Positions 13,373-20,699 of a DNA stretch of 33,851 bases are shown one piece after another. The stretch spans positions 1 through 33,851 of the forward strand of contig UQJE01000020.1 in assembly GCA_900541345.1 (NCBI GenBank), given 5' to 3'. The position numbers and the translations under genes were made by a program. The notes below the pieces were generated by a model, which ran no database searches, was not told where the DNA came from, and saw only the letters and a list, made by a program, of their open reading frames with translations. Numbering within the stretch: position 1 is the stretch's first letter; every line of letters begins with the position of its first letter. Source of the stretch: an uncultured Blautia sp. (lineage in GTDB: Bacteria; Bacillota; Clostridia; Lachnospirales; Lachnospiraceae).

Positions 13373-14941
13373 ATGAAGATAGCAGCCTATTGCCGTGTTT
13401 CCACAGATAAAGCCGACCAGCTCAACAGTTTAGAAGCTCAAAAGGAATTTTTCTCTGAATATACGCAGCGCACCGGAGATGTCTTAGTAAAATTATATGC
13501 AGATGAAGGTATTTCCGGAACCAAAATCAAAAATCGTAAGGAATTTCTTTGTATGATGTCTGATGCGGAAAAAGGAATGTTTGATATGGTCGTTGTAAAG
13601 GACATTTCTCGTTTTGCCAGAAATACCGTGGATCTTTTACAGAATGTTCGCAAGCTGAAAGCGTTAGGTATTGAAACCCAGTTCCTTACAGCGAATATGA
13701 CAAGTATGGGAAATAGTGAGTTTGTTCTCACCATCTTTGGAGCATTGGCTCAGGAAGAAAGCGCTAATACATCTAAGCGAGTGAAATTTGGAAAGAAACT
13801 GAATGCAGAAAAGGGACGAGTTCCGAATATTGTGTACGGTTATGATAAAACGATCGGGGATTATTTTAACCTTGAGATTAACAAAGAAGAATCTAAGGTT
13901 GTCAAACAAATTTACAAGTGGTACACAGAAGAAGGTTACGGTGCTGCCAAGATTTCTAATATGCTGAATGAAAAAGGGTATCGAACAAAGCGAAATTGCA
14001 AATGGAGCCAGAATGCCATCTGTCGGATTTTGACCAATGAGATTTATACGGGAAAGATTATCAATGGAAAGCAGGAAATCAGTGATTTTCTGACTGGTCA
14101 GAGAAGAGAGAAGGATGAAACGGAATGGCTTGTTGTGGAACGTCCGGAGCTTCGTATGATTGAAGATGAAGTGTTTGAAAAAGCACAGGAAATTCTTCGT
14201 GGAAGAAACGATGCATTTAACTTGAATCATGAACGTCAAAGTAACAAATATTTATTTTCTACGTTGATTAAATGTAAAGAATGTGGATGGTCGTTTAGAA
14301 GAACAGTCCGTACTTACAAAAATACTTATGTGCGCTGGGTTTGTTCCGGAAGAAATGGAAAAGGAGCAGATAGCTGTCCAAATAAAACTGCTGTAGATGA
14401 AGAAGAATTAATCCAGGTTTTACAGGGATATTTCAATCGGATTCTACAGCAAAAAAATAAAGTGATTGATTATGTAGTGAAAGAATTTCAAAGAGTGTAC
14501 AAAGCAAAAGATGAAAATGCAGAGTACGAAAAGGAATTAAACTTACAAGTTGCCAGATTACAGAGAATGAGACAGAAATACATGGATATGTACACCGATG
14601 ATTTGATTTCCAGAGAAGAATTGAATGATAAATTAGGTGGCACACGGCAAGAACTGGAGCGTATGGAAAATGAGTTGAAAATGGTATCTAGCAATTTGAC
14701 AAAGGGAGACCAGATGGAAAAAATTCTAAACGATACCTTTAAGCAGATTGAGGATATTACAGATGTTCATGAGATGACCAATGTACAGTTAAAGAGACTG
14801 ATTAAGAAAATCGAAGTAGACAAAGATGGAAATGTGGATATTTACCTTCGATTATTGGGAGATTTGGGATTAAATGAAAGCATTTTAGTGGAAGACGAGT
14901 GTGAAAATAAAACAGCTCTAAATAGTAATGACCAAACATAA
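13373..14941 (+). CDS. Large serine recombinase, likely excisase/integrase of the spoIIID element
   Basis: A 522-residue large serine recombinase of the SpoIVCA/integrase type. The resolvase domain has AYCRVSTD with catalytic Ser10 and Arg8, then DEGISGT and DISRFARNTVD (Arg80, Arg83). A recombinase domain follows (about 150-270), then a zinc ribbon with C301, C304, C324 and C335, and a coiled coil at about 370-470. ATG 13373 has AGAGG 7 nt upstream. The stop codon TAA (14939-14941) is made of two bases of the ACATA core and one base of spoIIID. After excision the circle would read through into 1755-1803 and add 17 residues. Position at the end of an element in spoIIID points to a role in inserting and removing it; intact motifs suggest activity. 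Confidence 0.92.
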   Translation: MKIAAYCRVSTDKADQLNSLEAQKEFFSEYTQRTGDVLVKLYADEGISGTKIKNRKEFLCMMSDAEKGMFDMVVVKDISRFARNTVDLLQNVRKLKALGIETQFLTANMTSMGNSEFVLTIFGALAQEESANTSKRVKFGKKLNAEKGRVPNIVYGYDKTIGDYFNLEINKEESKVVKQIYKWYTEEGYGAAKISNMLNEKGYRTKRNCKWSQNAICRILTNEIYTGKIINGKQEISDFLTGQRREKDETEWLVVERPELRMIEDEVFEKAQEILRGRNDAFNLNHERQSNKYLFSTLIKCKECGWSFRRTVRTYKNTYVRWVCSGRNGKGADSCPNKTAVDEEELIQVLQGYFNRILQQKNKVIDYVVKEFQRVYKAKDENAEYEKELNLQVARLQRMRQKYMDMYTDDLISREELNDKLGGTRQELERMENELKMVSSNLTKGDQMEKILNDTFKQIEDITDVHEMTNVQLKRLIKKIEVDKDGNVDIYLRLLGDLGLNESILVEDECENKTALNSNDQT

Positions 14942-15080
14942 GGACGTAACGGAGCGTCTTCTTCAGATTAATCCGTCTCTTGCCCATGAGGCGAGAAAGA
15001 TTTTAGATGTAAACAAGCAGGAACGGCATATTCGAGGCGGACTTGCTACCCGGAAAAAGTACCTGCATCAGCAGGTGTAG
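14928..15080 (+). pseudogene. spoIIID: spoIIID 3' half
   Basis: From codon 39 (its first A shared with the ACATA core) the frame reads KDVTERLLQINPSLAHEARK, then ILDVNKQERHIRGGLATRKK and YLHQQV, the C-terminal half of SpoIIID including the conserved RHIRGG basic region that helps DNA binding. The frame has an incidental ATG at 14928 inside the recombinase 3' end and overlaps it by 14 nt, but there is no proper ribosome binding site. Joined to the left half at ACATA it gives 255 nt, 84 codons plus stop, exactly the expected SpoIIID length, with STIH-KDVTERL across the joint. No frameshift or nonsense change is present, arguing that the split gene is still under selection. Confidence 0.93.
14931..14950 (+). 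repeat. attR: right junction of the spoIIID-interrupting element
   Basis: Matches attL at 16 of 20 positions, with ACATA at 14936-14940 as the longest identical block. The left side is recombinase coding sequence and the right side spoIIID. Confidence 0.85.
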
Positions 15081-15094
15081 AAAAGCAAAAAAAG

Positions 15095-15160
15095 AAAGCA
15101 CCGCTTTATGTTAAGATTAAGTTTATCAGGACAAAATCTTCATAAAGAAGGTGCTTTTTT
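15095..15160 (+). terminator. Long-stem terminator of spoIIID
   Basis: AAAGCACC, CTTTATG and AAGATT pair in order with AATCTT, CATAAAG and GGTGCTTT, giving a three-block stem followed by six T residues. It lies 14 nt after the spoIIID stop. Confidence 0.8.
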
Positions 15161-15253
15161 GATTAGCGGGACAAAAAGTTTACTTTTATTTTTTGCGTTT
15201 CTTGCACCATTCCATATATCTGCTCAGTCTTTGTATAAAACAGTTCCTCCTGT

Positions 15254-15282
15254 TTGACTTTCCCTGCAAACTATGTCATAGT
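15254..15282 (+). promoter_or_regulatory. Candidate promoter of the 83-residue gene
   Basis: TTGACT (15254-15259), 17-bp spacer, CATAGT (15277-15282); start codon 28 nt downstream. Confidence 0.45.
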
Positions 15283-15309
15283 AAGGAAAAGAATAACGGG
15301 AGGTTTTTT

Positions 15310-15561
15310 ATGCGCCTTACAAGAGTACAAAATGCACTGAAAGAAAAAAATATCGCATTTCAATATACGGAAGAAGATGGATGCGGAAGTCTGGATTTTG
15401 AATTTCGGGGATTGCGTTACCACGTGTGGGAATACGAAGAAAACGGTACATGGGGCGCGGAGACGAATATATTTGAGGCAGGCAGAAGCAGGGATATAGA
15501 AGATGACTACGAAGAGGTACTGGCGGCTGAAATTTTAGCGTGGCCGGATATGGCATTTTAG
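15310..15561 (+). CDS. Conserved small protein of unknown function (83 aa)
   Basis: MRLTRVQNALKEKNIAFQYT, then DGCGSLDFEFRGLRYHVWEYEENGTWGAETNIFEAGRSRDIE and an acidic helix ending WPDMAF. The beta-rich middle and helical ends suggest a small alpha/beta domain that could bind a partner. I do not recognise a named family. GGGAGG lies 6 nt before ATG 15310; an upstream in-frame start at 15193 has no ribosome binding site and overlaps the promoter. The stop codon TAG overlaps the ribosome binding site of the acetyltransferase gene, so the two are coupled. Confidence 0.75.
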   Translation: MRLTRVQNALKEKNIAFQYTEEDGCGSLDFEFRGLRYHVWEYEENGTWGAETNIFEAGRSRDIEDDYEEVLAAEILAWPDMAF

Positions 15562-15570
15562 GAGGAAATT

Positions 15571-16122
15571 ATGATGGAATTTTTAAATATTTTAAAAGAA
15601 GGAAAAGAATATAAGGAGCAGGTGTATGCGCTGTATGAAACGGCGTTTCCGAAAGAGGAGCAGAAACCGATTTCTTATATGGAGAAATGGGCAGAGGAAG
15701 GAAAAGCGGAACTTCTTGCAGTAGTAGAGGAGAGAGAATTTATCGGTCTTGTTATGAATATGTTCTCTTCTTCTGCGGCAGTACTCGATTATTTTGCAAT
15801 TTCTCCGGAAAAAAGAAGCGGAGGATATGGAGGCAAAGCAGTCAGGGGTCTCGTGGAACGGTTTCAGGGACAAAAATATGTTTTTGAAATTGAAAAACAG
15901 GACGAGTTGGCAGAAAATGCAGAGGACAGAAAGAGGAGAAAGGCTTTTTATCTGAGAAATGGCCTGAAGGAGACAGGATTATTTGTCCATGCTTATGATA
16001 CAGATTTTGAAATTCTTACCCCGGATGGAGAATTGACATATAAACAGTATGAGGATATGTTAAAGGAAATGTTGGGAAAAGATCTGAATCTGGCATCTCC
16101 GTCTTTAATTGAGGAGAAGTAG
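15571..16122 (+). CDS. GNAT-family N-acetyltransferase
   Basis: A 183-residue protein with GNAT layout: LYETAFPKEEQKPI (N-terminal helix), a strand pair ELLAVVEEREFIGLVMNM, VLDYFAISPEKRSGGYGGKAV (the acetyl-CoA-binding R/Q-x-x-G-x-G/A-like loop), then FEIEKQDELAENAEDRKRRKAFYLRNGLKETG. Transfers an acetyl group from acetyl-CoA to an unknown amine. AGGAGG lies 5 nt before ATG 15571 and 8 nt before ATG 15574; either may be used. It begins 10 nt after the previous gene and is likely in one operon with it. Confidence 0.85.
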   Translation: MMEFLNILKEGKEYKEQVYALYETAFPKEEQKPISYMEKWAEEGKAELLAVVEEREFIGLVMNMFSSSAAVLDYFAISPEKRSGGYGGKAVRGLVERFQGQKYVFEIEKQDELAENAEDRKRRKAFYLRNGLKETGLFVHAYDTDFEILTPDGELTYKQYEDMLKEMLGKDLNLASPSLIEEK

Positions 16123-16152
16123 TATTTTCATTCATCTTCGGGAGGGCTAATT

Positions 16153-16944
16153 ATGAAGAAAGCCATTTTGTTATCCGGAATATTTGCACTTTCCGTGCTT
16201 GCCGGATGTCAGACGAATGAGAAAAGCAGTAAAACTGCAGAGGACGTAAAGAAAATCGAAGAAAATACAGAAGAGAAGGGAAAAGAAGACGCGAAGAAGG
16301 AGCAAAAAGAAAAAGTCAGATACAGTATTGTGACAACGCCAACTCCTGCAGCGGCCTCCACGCCGACTTCTCTTCCTGCAGTTACCTTATCTCCTGATGA
16401 GGGAACAATCAGTAAGCCAAGCCATACAGAGGCTGCCGTAAATGATAGGCTGATTTTTGTGGGGGATTCCAGAACCGAGGAGATTCGGGATGCGGTTCAG
16501 GATGACAGCATATGGTCGTGTCTTTCTTCTATGGGATACGACTGGCTGATTTCCACAGGTGTTCCACAAATAGAACAGGAAATAGTGGATAACACATCGG
16601 TAATTCTCCTTGTGGGCATAAATGATGTGCATAACTTAAATAAATACGTGCAGTACATTAACGAAAAAGCAAAGGAATGGACAGATCTTGGAGCTTCTAC
16701 ATACTTTGTGTCTGTGGGGCCTGTGGAAAATGCTTCCTATGTGACAAATGAACAGATTGAGAGTTTTAATGCCGCTATGGAGGCAAATCTTCTTGGTGTA
16801 ACTTACATAGATGTGTATGAACATCTTATGGAAACAGGATATTCTACTGTGGATGGAACGCATTATCCGGAGGATGTGTCTGTGGAAATTTATAATTATA
16901 TTTTGGATCATCTGGAAGAGACGACAGGCGGACTCTGGGGATAA
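16153..16944 (+). CDS. SGNH/GDSL-hydrolase-like lipoprotein
   Basis: A 263-residue protein with a lipoprotein signal: MKKAILLSGIFALSVLAGC, lipobox LAGC, Cys19 as lipidation site. A charged Lys/Glu linker and a Thr/Pro/Ala-rich spacer (to about residue 90) hold the catalytic domain away from the membrane. The domain has FVGDSRTEEI (block I with the nucleophile Ser), LVGINDVHNL (block III Asn) and DGTHYPEDVS (block V Asp and His), the SGNH hydrolase triad. It probably acts as an extracellular esterase or deacetylase on a cell-wall or glycan ester; the substrate is unknown. GGGAGGG lies upstream of the ATG. Confidence 0.88.
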   Translation: MKKAILLSGIFALSVLAGCQTNEKSSKTAEDVKKIEENTEEKGKEDAKKEQKEKVRYSIVTTPTPAAASTPTSLPAVTLSPDEGTISKPSHTEAAVNDRLIFVGDSRTEEIRDAVQDDSIWSCLSSMGYDWLISTGVPQIEQEIVDNTSVILLVGINDVHNLNKYVQYINEKAKEWTDLGASTYFVSVGPVENASYVTNEQIESFNAAMEANLLGVTYIDVYEHLMETGYSTVDGTHYPEDVSVEIYNYILDHLEETTGGLWG

Positions 16945-16955
16945 AGGAGTTTGAG

Positions 16956-17705
16956 ATGAAAATTATAATTTCTCCTGCGAAAAAAATGAATACAGAGACT
17001 GATGTGATGGAATGCCGCGGATTTCCTGCCTTTATGGAAAAGACGAAGGTGCTTCTGGAGTATATGAAGGGCTTGGATTATGAAGAGGCAAAGAAAATGT
17101 GGGGGTGCAGCGACAGGCTTGCCCGGGAAAATTTTCAGCGTCTTTCCCACATGGATTTATATAAAGCACCAACACCAGCGCTTCTTTCTTATGAAGGGAT
17201 TCAGTATCAGTATATGGCGCCGGGCGTATTTGAGGATATGCAGTGGGAGTTTGTTCAGGAACATCTGCGGATTTTGTCCGGATTTTACGGAGTAGTAAAA
17301 CCTCTTGACGGAGTTGTGCCCTATCGCCTGGAAATGCAGGCAAAAATCAATCTGTCTTCCTGCAAAGATTTATACACATATTGGGGGCGTGATATTTATG
17401 AGGAAATTTCCGACAGCAGATGGATTTTAAATCTCGCGAGCAAAGAATACTCAAAATGTGTGGAAAAATTTTTAAATCCCGGAGAAAACTATATTACCTG
17501 TACTTTCGGAGAATGGAAAAATGGAAAAATCATTCAGAAAGGAACGTTTGCTAAGATGGCAAGAGGAGAAATGGTGCGTTTTCTTGCGGTTGAAGGTATT
17601 TGTGAGCCGGACGGCGTGAAAGAGTTTCGCGGGCTTGGCTTTTCTTATCAGAAAGAATTATCTACAGAAGAGAATTATGTATTTTTGAGGGAGGAAGAAA
17701 AGTGA
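16956..17705 (+). CDS. yaaA: YaaA family peroxide stress protein
   Basis: A 249-residue protein of the DUF328/YaaA family, beginning with the hallmark MKIIISPAKKM. Later motifs include PALLSYEGIQYQYM, LSGFYGVVKPLDGVVPYRLEM, ILNLASKEYSK and GEMVRFLAV. In Escherichia coli YaaA lowers free iron and protects from hydrogen peroxide; it binds DNA. The gene starts 11 nt after the SGNH lipoprotein gene, and its stop overlaps the start of the DUF6472 gene (GTGA), so this forms an operon. Confidence 0.93.
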   Translation: MKIIISPAKKMNTETDVMECRGFPAFMEKTKVLLEYMKGLDYEEAKKMWGCSDRLARENFQRLSHMDLYKAPTPALLSYEGIQYQYMAPGVFEDMQWEFVQEHLRILSGFYGVVKPLDGVVPYRLEMQAKINLSSCKDLYTYWGRDIYEEISDSRWILNLASKEYSKCVEKFLNPGENYITCTFGEWKNGKIIQKGTFAKMARGEMVRFLAVEGICEPDGVKEFRGLGFSYQKELSTEENYVFLREEEK

Positions 17706-17881
17706 GCGCTTCAAAATGTGAATATTGTGCCAATTATACATACGATGAAGATTATGAATGTTATACCTGCGAGGTAAATCTGGACGAAGATGAGATGGTA
17801 AGATTTATGACAGGGAATTTTCATCAGTGTCCCTATTTTCAGATGGGAGACGAGTATCGTATTGTTAGAAAACAGATGTAG
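17702..17881 (+). CDS. DUF6472 small cysteine-rich protein (59 aa)
   Basis: GTG 17702 overlaps the yaaA stop. The product reads SKCEYCANYTYDEDYECYTCEVNLDEDEMVRFMTGNFHQCPYFQMGDEYRIVRKQ. The CxxC pair, a CYTCE motif and a final CPYF suggest a small zinc-binding fold. This matches the DUF6472 family common in Lachnospiraceae. Function unknown; coupling to yaaA hints at metal or redox stress. Confidence 0.85.
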   Translation: MSASKCEYCANYTYDEDYECYTCEVNLDEDEMVRFMTGNFHQCPYFQMGDEYRIVRKQM

Positions 17882-17887
17882 AGTTTA

Positions 17888-17915
17888 TAAAAAAAGACCG
17901 CCTTATTTGGCGGTC
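17888..17915 (-). terminator. Terminator of yitT (minus strand)
   Basis: GACCGCC/GGCGGTC stem with a 6-nt loop; on the minus strand a run of seven T follows. It overlaps the last codons of yitT and may also stop plus-strand read-through from the DUF6472 gene. Confidence 0.8.
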
Positions 17916-18781
17916 CGTTTTACTTTAGGCTGTGTAAAGCCTTTTCCTTTTACTTCGTTTACCTTGCTGATGATCATAAACGCTGCAGGATCGATTTCCA
18001 TTACAAGCTTGTTGAGACGGATTAGCTCTCTGTTTGAAACAACAGTAAGGACAAGCTGGCTTTCTTTGTGGAGAAAACCGGTTTCTGCCTGGACGAGAGT
18101 CGTGCCTCTGTCAAGCTGTGCATGAATGGCGCTGTTGATTTCTGCATGTTTTTTACTTACGATTTTTACCTGAGTCTGTGCCATGCCAAGTGTCAGAACG
18201 CGATCCAGGATAAAGGTATAAATAAAGATAAGAAGAATTCCGTAAATGCTTTCTTCTACATTGGAAAATGTCATTTCCAGAAGAAGAATCACGAAGTCGA
18301 ATACATAGAGGGACGCAGACACCGGAATTCCAAAAAAACGTTTTAAAAGAAGAGGCGGAATGTCCATACCGCCGGTGGAAGCTCCGGCGCGGATTACAAT
18401 TCCGATTCCTGCTCCGATCAATACACCGGAGCATACACATGCCAGCATACGATCCTGAGTCACATTTGATAATGCGGGAACTTTCTGTAAAATACCAAGG
18501 ATAACAGGGTAATAGAAAGAACTGATGAGGGTCGTGAGGGCGAAGGCTTTTCCCAGAATTAATGCACCCAGAATAAACATAACAGCATTAAAGATAAAAG
18601 CAAAAGTAGAAAGAGGCAGTCCCAGATAATGCTGGGCTGACAGTGCAAGACCTGTGGTTCCGCCAGTGATAATTCCATTTGGCAGGAGAAAGGCGACAAT
18701 TCCTACTGCGTATATGGTATTTCCGAAAAAAATTGCGAAGAGATTTTTCGCATACTTAAGATAATGATTTGTGTTTGCCAC
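17903..18781 (-). CDS. YitT family membrane protein (DUF161 + DUF2179)
   Basis: A 292-residue integral membrane protein. Five to six hydrophobic segments occupy the first two thirds (FAIFFGNTIYAVGIVAFLLP; STFAFIFNAVMFILGALILG; MLACVCSGVLIGAGIGIVIR; SIYGILLIFIYTFILDRV), with the conserved GGTTGLAL and GASTGGMDI loops of YitT. The last about 80 residues (VKIVSKKHAEINSAI...GTTLVQAETGFLHKESQLVLTVVSNRE...INPAAF-like tail) are the cytoplasmic DUF2179 domain. Substrate unknown. GTG at 18781 is chosen because AAAAAGGAGG lies 9 nt upstream. The ORF is open further upstream to 18850 but without a ribosome binding site. Confidence 0.9.
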   Translation of the reverse strand: MANTNHYLKYAKNLFAIFFGNTIYAVGIVAFLLPNGIITGGTTGLALSAQHYLGLPLSTFAFIFNAVMFILGALILGKAFALTTLISSFYYPVILGILQKVPALSNVTQDRMLACVCSGVLIGAGIGIVIRAGASTGGMDIPPLLLKRFFGIPVSASLYVFDFVILLLEMTFSNVEESIYGILLIFIYTFILDRVLTLGMAQTQVKIVSKKHAEINSAIHAQLDRGTTLVQAETGFLHKESQLVLTVVSNRELIRLNKLVMEIDPAAFMIISKVNEVKGKGFTQPKVKRTAK

Positions 18782-19101
18782 GACAAGGGCCTCCTTTTTA
18801 AGATGATGAAACAGCGCTATGATAAAGCGGTATAAAAAAACAGACTGCACAAAGCAGTCTGCTGTATATAAATAAAGTTCTGGGTTTTATCTATTCTGGA
18901 CATAATTTTCTCCGGCTGTATTTATGTTGTATTTCATATAATAAATCTTGATTATAATAGCATAAGGAAGAAAAAAAGTAAAGAACCCCTTTTGTAAATT
19001 CTACATATGTATTATAATAGAAGCAACTGTACGGCTGCTGTGGCAGATACAGGTGCGGAGGATTCCGCAATGCCAAAACAAGAGAGAAAGAGGACGAACG
19101 A
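18782..19101. other. Divergent intergenic region between yitT and upp
   Basis: Holds a hairpin-plus-T-run on the minus strand within the yitT leader (18834-18861: CAGACTGC/GCAGTCTG, then seven T), which could be an attenuator. Two identical ATTATAATAG blocks (18951-18960 and 19011-19020) are possible -10 regions. The upp ribosome binding site is at the right edge. I could not match the yitT leader to a known riboswitch. Confidence 0.5.
18992..19018 (+). promoter_or_regulatory. Candidate upp promoter
   Basis: TTGTAA (18992-18997) and TATAAT (19013-19018), spacer 15 bp, which is short. The start codon is 84 nt downstream. Confidence 0.4.
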
Positions 19102-19731
19102 ATGGAAAACGTATATGTTATGAATCACCCTTTAATCCAGCATAAAATTTCAATGCTTCGTGACAGCAGAACAGGAACAAATGAGTTCCGTAAACTGGTA
19201 GAGGAGATTGGAATCCTGATGGGATATGAAGCGCTTCGCGACCTTCCCACAGAGGATGTAGAAGTGACGACACCGATTGAAACCTGTATGACACCAATGC
19301 TTTCCGGTAAAAAACTGGCGGTAATTCCTGTTCTTCGCGCAGGTCTTGGAATGGTAAACAGTATTCTTACCCTTGTTCCTTCTGCAAAGGTGGGTCATGT
19401 AGGACTTTACCGTGATCCGGAAACACATGAGCCGCACGAATATTACTGCAAACTTCCGGAATCTATTGATGAGAGAATCGCAGTTGTTGTAGACCCGATG
19501 CTTGCAACAGGAGGCTCCGCTATTGCTGCAGTTGATTTTATTAAAAAGCAGGGCGGAAAAAACATTAAATTTATGTGTATCATCGCAGCGCCGGAAGGTC
19601 TTGAGAGACTGCATAAAGCACATCCGGACATTCAGATTTATTGTGGACATCTTGATCGCTGCCTGAATGAAAATGCTTACATCTGCCCAGGCCTTGGAGA
19701 CGCCGGCGACAGGATATTCGGAACAAAATAA
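19102..19731 (+). CDS. upp: Uracil phosphoribosyltransferase
   Basis: A 209-residue enzyme that makes UMP from uracil and PRPP in pyrimidine salvage, in the cytoplasm. Signatures: HPLIQHKISMLRD at the start, PVLRAGLGMV, GHVGLYRDPETHEPHEYY and the PRPP loop VVVDPMLATGGSA, then YICPGLGDAGDRIFGTK. Length and motifs are standard. Its last codons lie inside a 17-bp inverted repeat (19723-19739), part of a nested palindrome that forms its terminator region. Confidence 0.97.
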   Translation: MENVYVMNHPLIQHKISMLRDSRTGTNEFRKLVEEIGILMGYEALRDLPTEDVEVTTPIETCMTPMLSGKKLAVIPVLRAGLGMVNSILTLVPSAKVGHVGLYRDPETHEPHEYYCKLPESIDERIAVVVDPMLATGGSAIAAVDFIKKQGGKNIKFMCIIAAPEGLERLHKAHPDIQIYCGHLDRCLNENAYICPGLGDAGDRIFGTK

Positions 19732-19866
19732 GCCATGCACAGCAAAAACAAAGACGGAAGCCACGTGTCAGCACGTGGAAGTCCGTCTTTGTTTTTAGCT
19801 GTATAGGGCGCAGCCCGCGACCGAGATGGAGCGAAGCGAAATCGAGGTTTGCATGGCTTATTTTGT
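19723..19866. repeat. 144-bp nested palindromic element at the upp 3' end
   Basis: ACAAAATAAGCCATGCA (19723-19739) is the exact reverse complement of 19850-19866. Inside is the terminator hairpin (19744-19796) and then a G+C-rich block with GGGCGCAGCCC and GGAGCGAAGCGAAATCG. The upp stop codon is in the left arm. Confidence 0.75.
19744..19796 (+). terminator. Terminator of upp, long two-block hairpin
   Basis: AAAAACAAAGACGGA pairs with TCCGTCTTTGTTTTT, and CCACGTG with CACGTGG around TCAG. The A and T tails make it work in both directions. Confidence 0.9.
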
Positions 19867-19907
19867 ATTTTGTAACGTGAAAAGTTTTCAAAATTTCAAA
19901 TTTCCTA

Positions 19908-19936
19908 TTGACATACTTTGCAAAATATGATATTCT
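19908..19936 (+). promoter_or_regulatory. Promoter of rplJ-rplL
   Basis: TTGACA (19908-19913), 17-bp spacer, TATTCT (19931-19936). Confidence 0.85.
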
Positions 19937-19942
19937 ACCACA

Positions 19943-20058
19943 GAACGCTGCCGAAGACAGTAGGTGCCGCAAGGCATAAGGATAAAAACGCCTACCGAGG
20001 ACAAAGTATTCTTTATAAGATTACGTAAGTCTTACTGTCATGCAGTAGGACTTTTTTT
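19943..20058 (+). ncRNA. Ribosomal protein L10 leader with attenuator
   Basis: The 5' leader contains CTGCCGAAGACAGTAGGTGC, CGCAAGGCATAAGG and GCCTACCGAGGA, the conserved core of the L10 leader (rplJ leader), where the L10(L12)4 complex binds to repress its own operon. It ends in a terminator hairpin: AAGTCTTACTG (20027-20037) and CAGTAGGACTT (20043-20053), then T residues to 20057. Binding of L10 is expected to favour termination; the sequence fits that mechanism. Confidence 0.85.
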
Positions 20059-20109
20059 ATACACATCCGACGGCGGTATATCAAAATCTATAAGGAGGTG
20101 TACCATATC

Positions 20110-20610
20110 ATGGCAAAAGTAGAACTGAAACAACCAATCGTAGAAGAGATTTCCGGCATCATTAAAGACGCTGCGTCAGTTGTTCTTGTAAACTACAGCG
20201 GACTGACTGTTGAACAGGATACAATTATCCGTAAAGAGTTAAGAGAAGCTGGTGTTCAGTATAAAGTTTACAAAAACACAATGATGAAACGTGCATTTGA
20301 AGGAACTGACTGTGAATGCTTAACACAGCATCTGGAAGGTACAAACGCTCTTGCTGTTTCTGCAACAGACGCAACAGCTCCGGCCAGAATCCTTGCAAAA
20401 TACGCAAAACAGTATCCTGCTTTAGAGCTTATTGCAGGTGTTGTAGAAGGAAACTACAACGACCAGGCTGGTATTCAGGCTCTGTCCAGCATTCCGTCCA
20501 GAGAAGAACTTCTCGGAAAACTGCTTGGAAGCATCCAGTCTCCAATTACAAACTTTGCTCGTGTGCTTAATCAGATCGCTGAAAAAGGACAGGCAGAGGC
20601 AGCAGAATAA
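20110..20610 (+). CDS. rplJ: 50S ribosomal protein L10
   Basis: A 166-residue L10, base of the ribosomal stalk that carries L7/L12 dimers and recruits translation factors. Signatures: MAKVELKQPIVEEI, VVLVNYSGLTVEQDT, LRKELREAGVQYKVYKNTM-like text, and the C-terminal L12-binding helix region SPITNFARVLNQIAEK. ATG 20110 gives the usual N-terminus; AAGGAGG is 11 nt upstream, a somewhat long gap. Controlled by the L10 leader. Confidence 0.97.
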   Translation: MAKVELKQPIVEEISGIIKDAASVVLVNYSGLTVEQDTIIRKELREAGVQYKVYKNTMMKRAFEGTDCECLTQHLEGTNALAVSATDATAPARILAKYAKQYPALELIAGVVEGNYNDQAGIQALSSIPSREELLGKLLGSIQSPITNFARVLNQIAEKGQAEAAE

Positions 20611-20699
20611 TTGCTGATTGTTCCGGAAGGAACAGATAAACAGAATCCTCGCCCGAAGGGGCATCAAAACCAAAAATATTATAATGGAGGGAAATTAAA

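Larger units (their letters stand above)
1750..14935 (+). mobile_element. Skin-like intervening element inserted in spoIIID (13,186 bp between cores)
   Basis: The element is bounded by ACATA cores at 1750-1754 and 14936-14940 and interrupts spoIIID after codon 38. A large serine recombinase gene ends inside the right core. This is the same arrangement as the skin elements that interrupt sigK and are excised in the mother cell by SpoIVCA-type recombinases. The cargo mixes apparently intact accessory genes (three-gene ATPase module, SWIM protein, DUF3791/DUF3990 module, malate operon) with several truncated genes. No phage structural, conjugation or relaxase gene is visible, so the element is probably non-autonomous or a decayed larger one. 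Boundaries are seen directly; excision during sporulation is inference. Confidence 0.9.

Noticed and set aside
14928..14941. ATG 14928 as a true start for an independent 50-residue protein
   Set aside because: It lies in recombinase coding sequence with no ribosome binding site; the frame is the downstream half of spoIIID.
15150..15280. Short minus-strand open stretch between the spoIIID terminator and the 83-residue gene
   Set aside because: Only about 33 codons, preceded by a stop and without a start or ribosome binding site; overlaps the likely promoter of the next gene.
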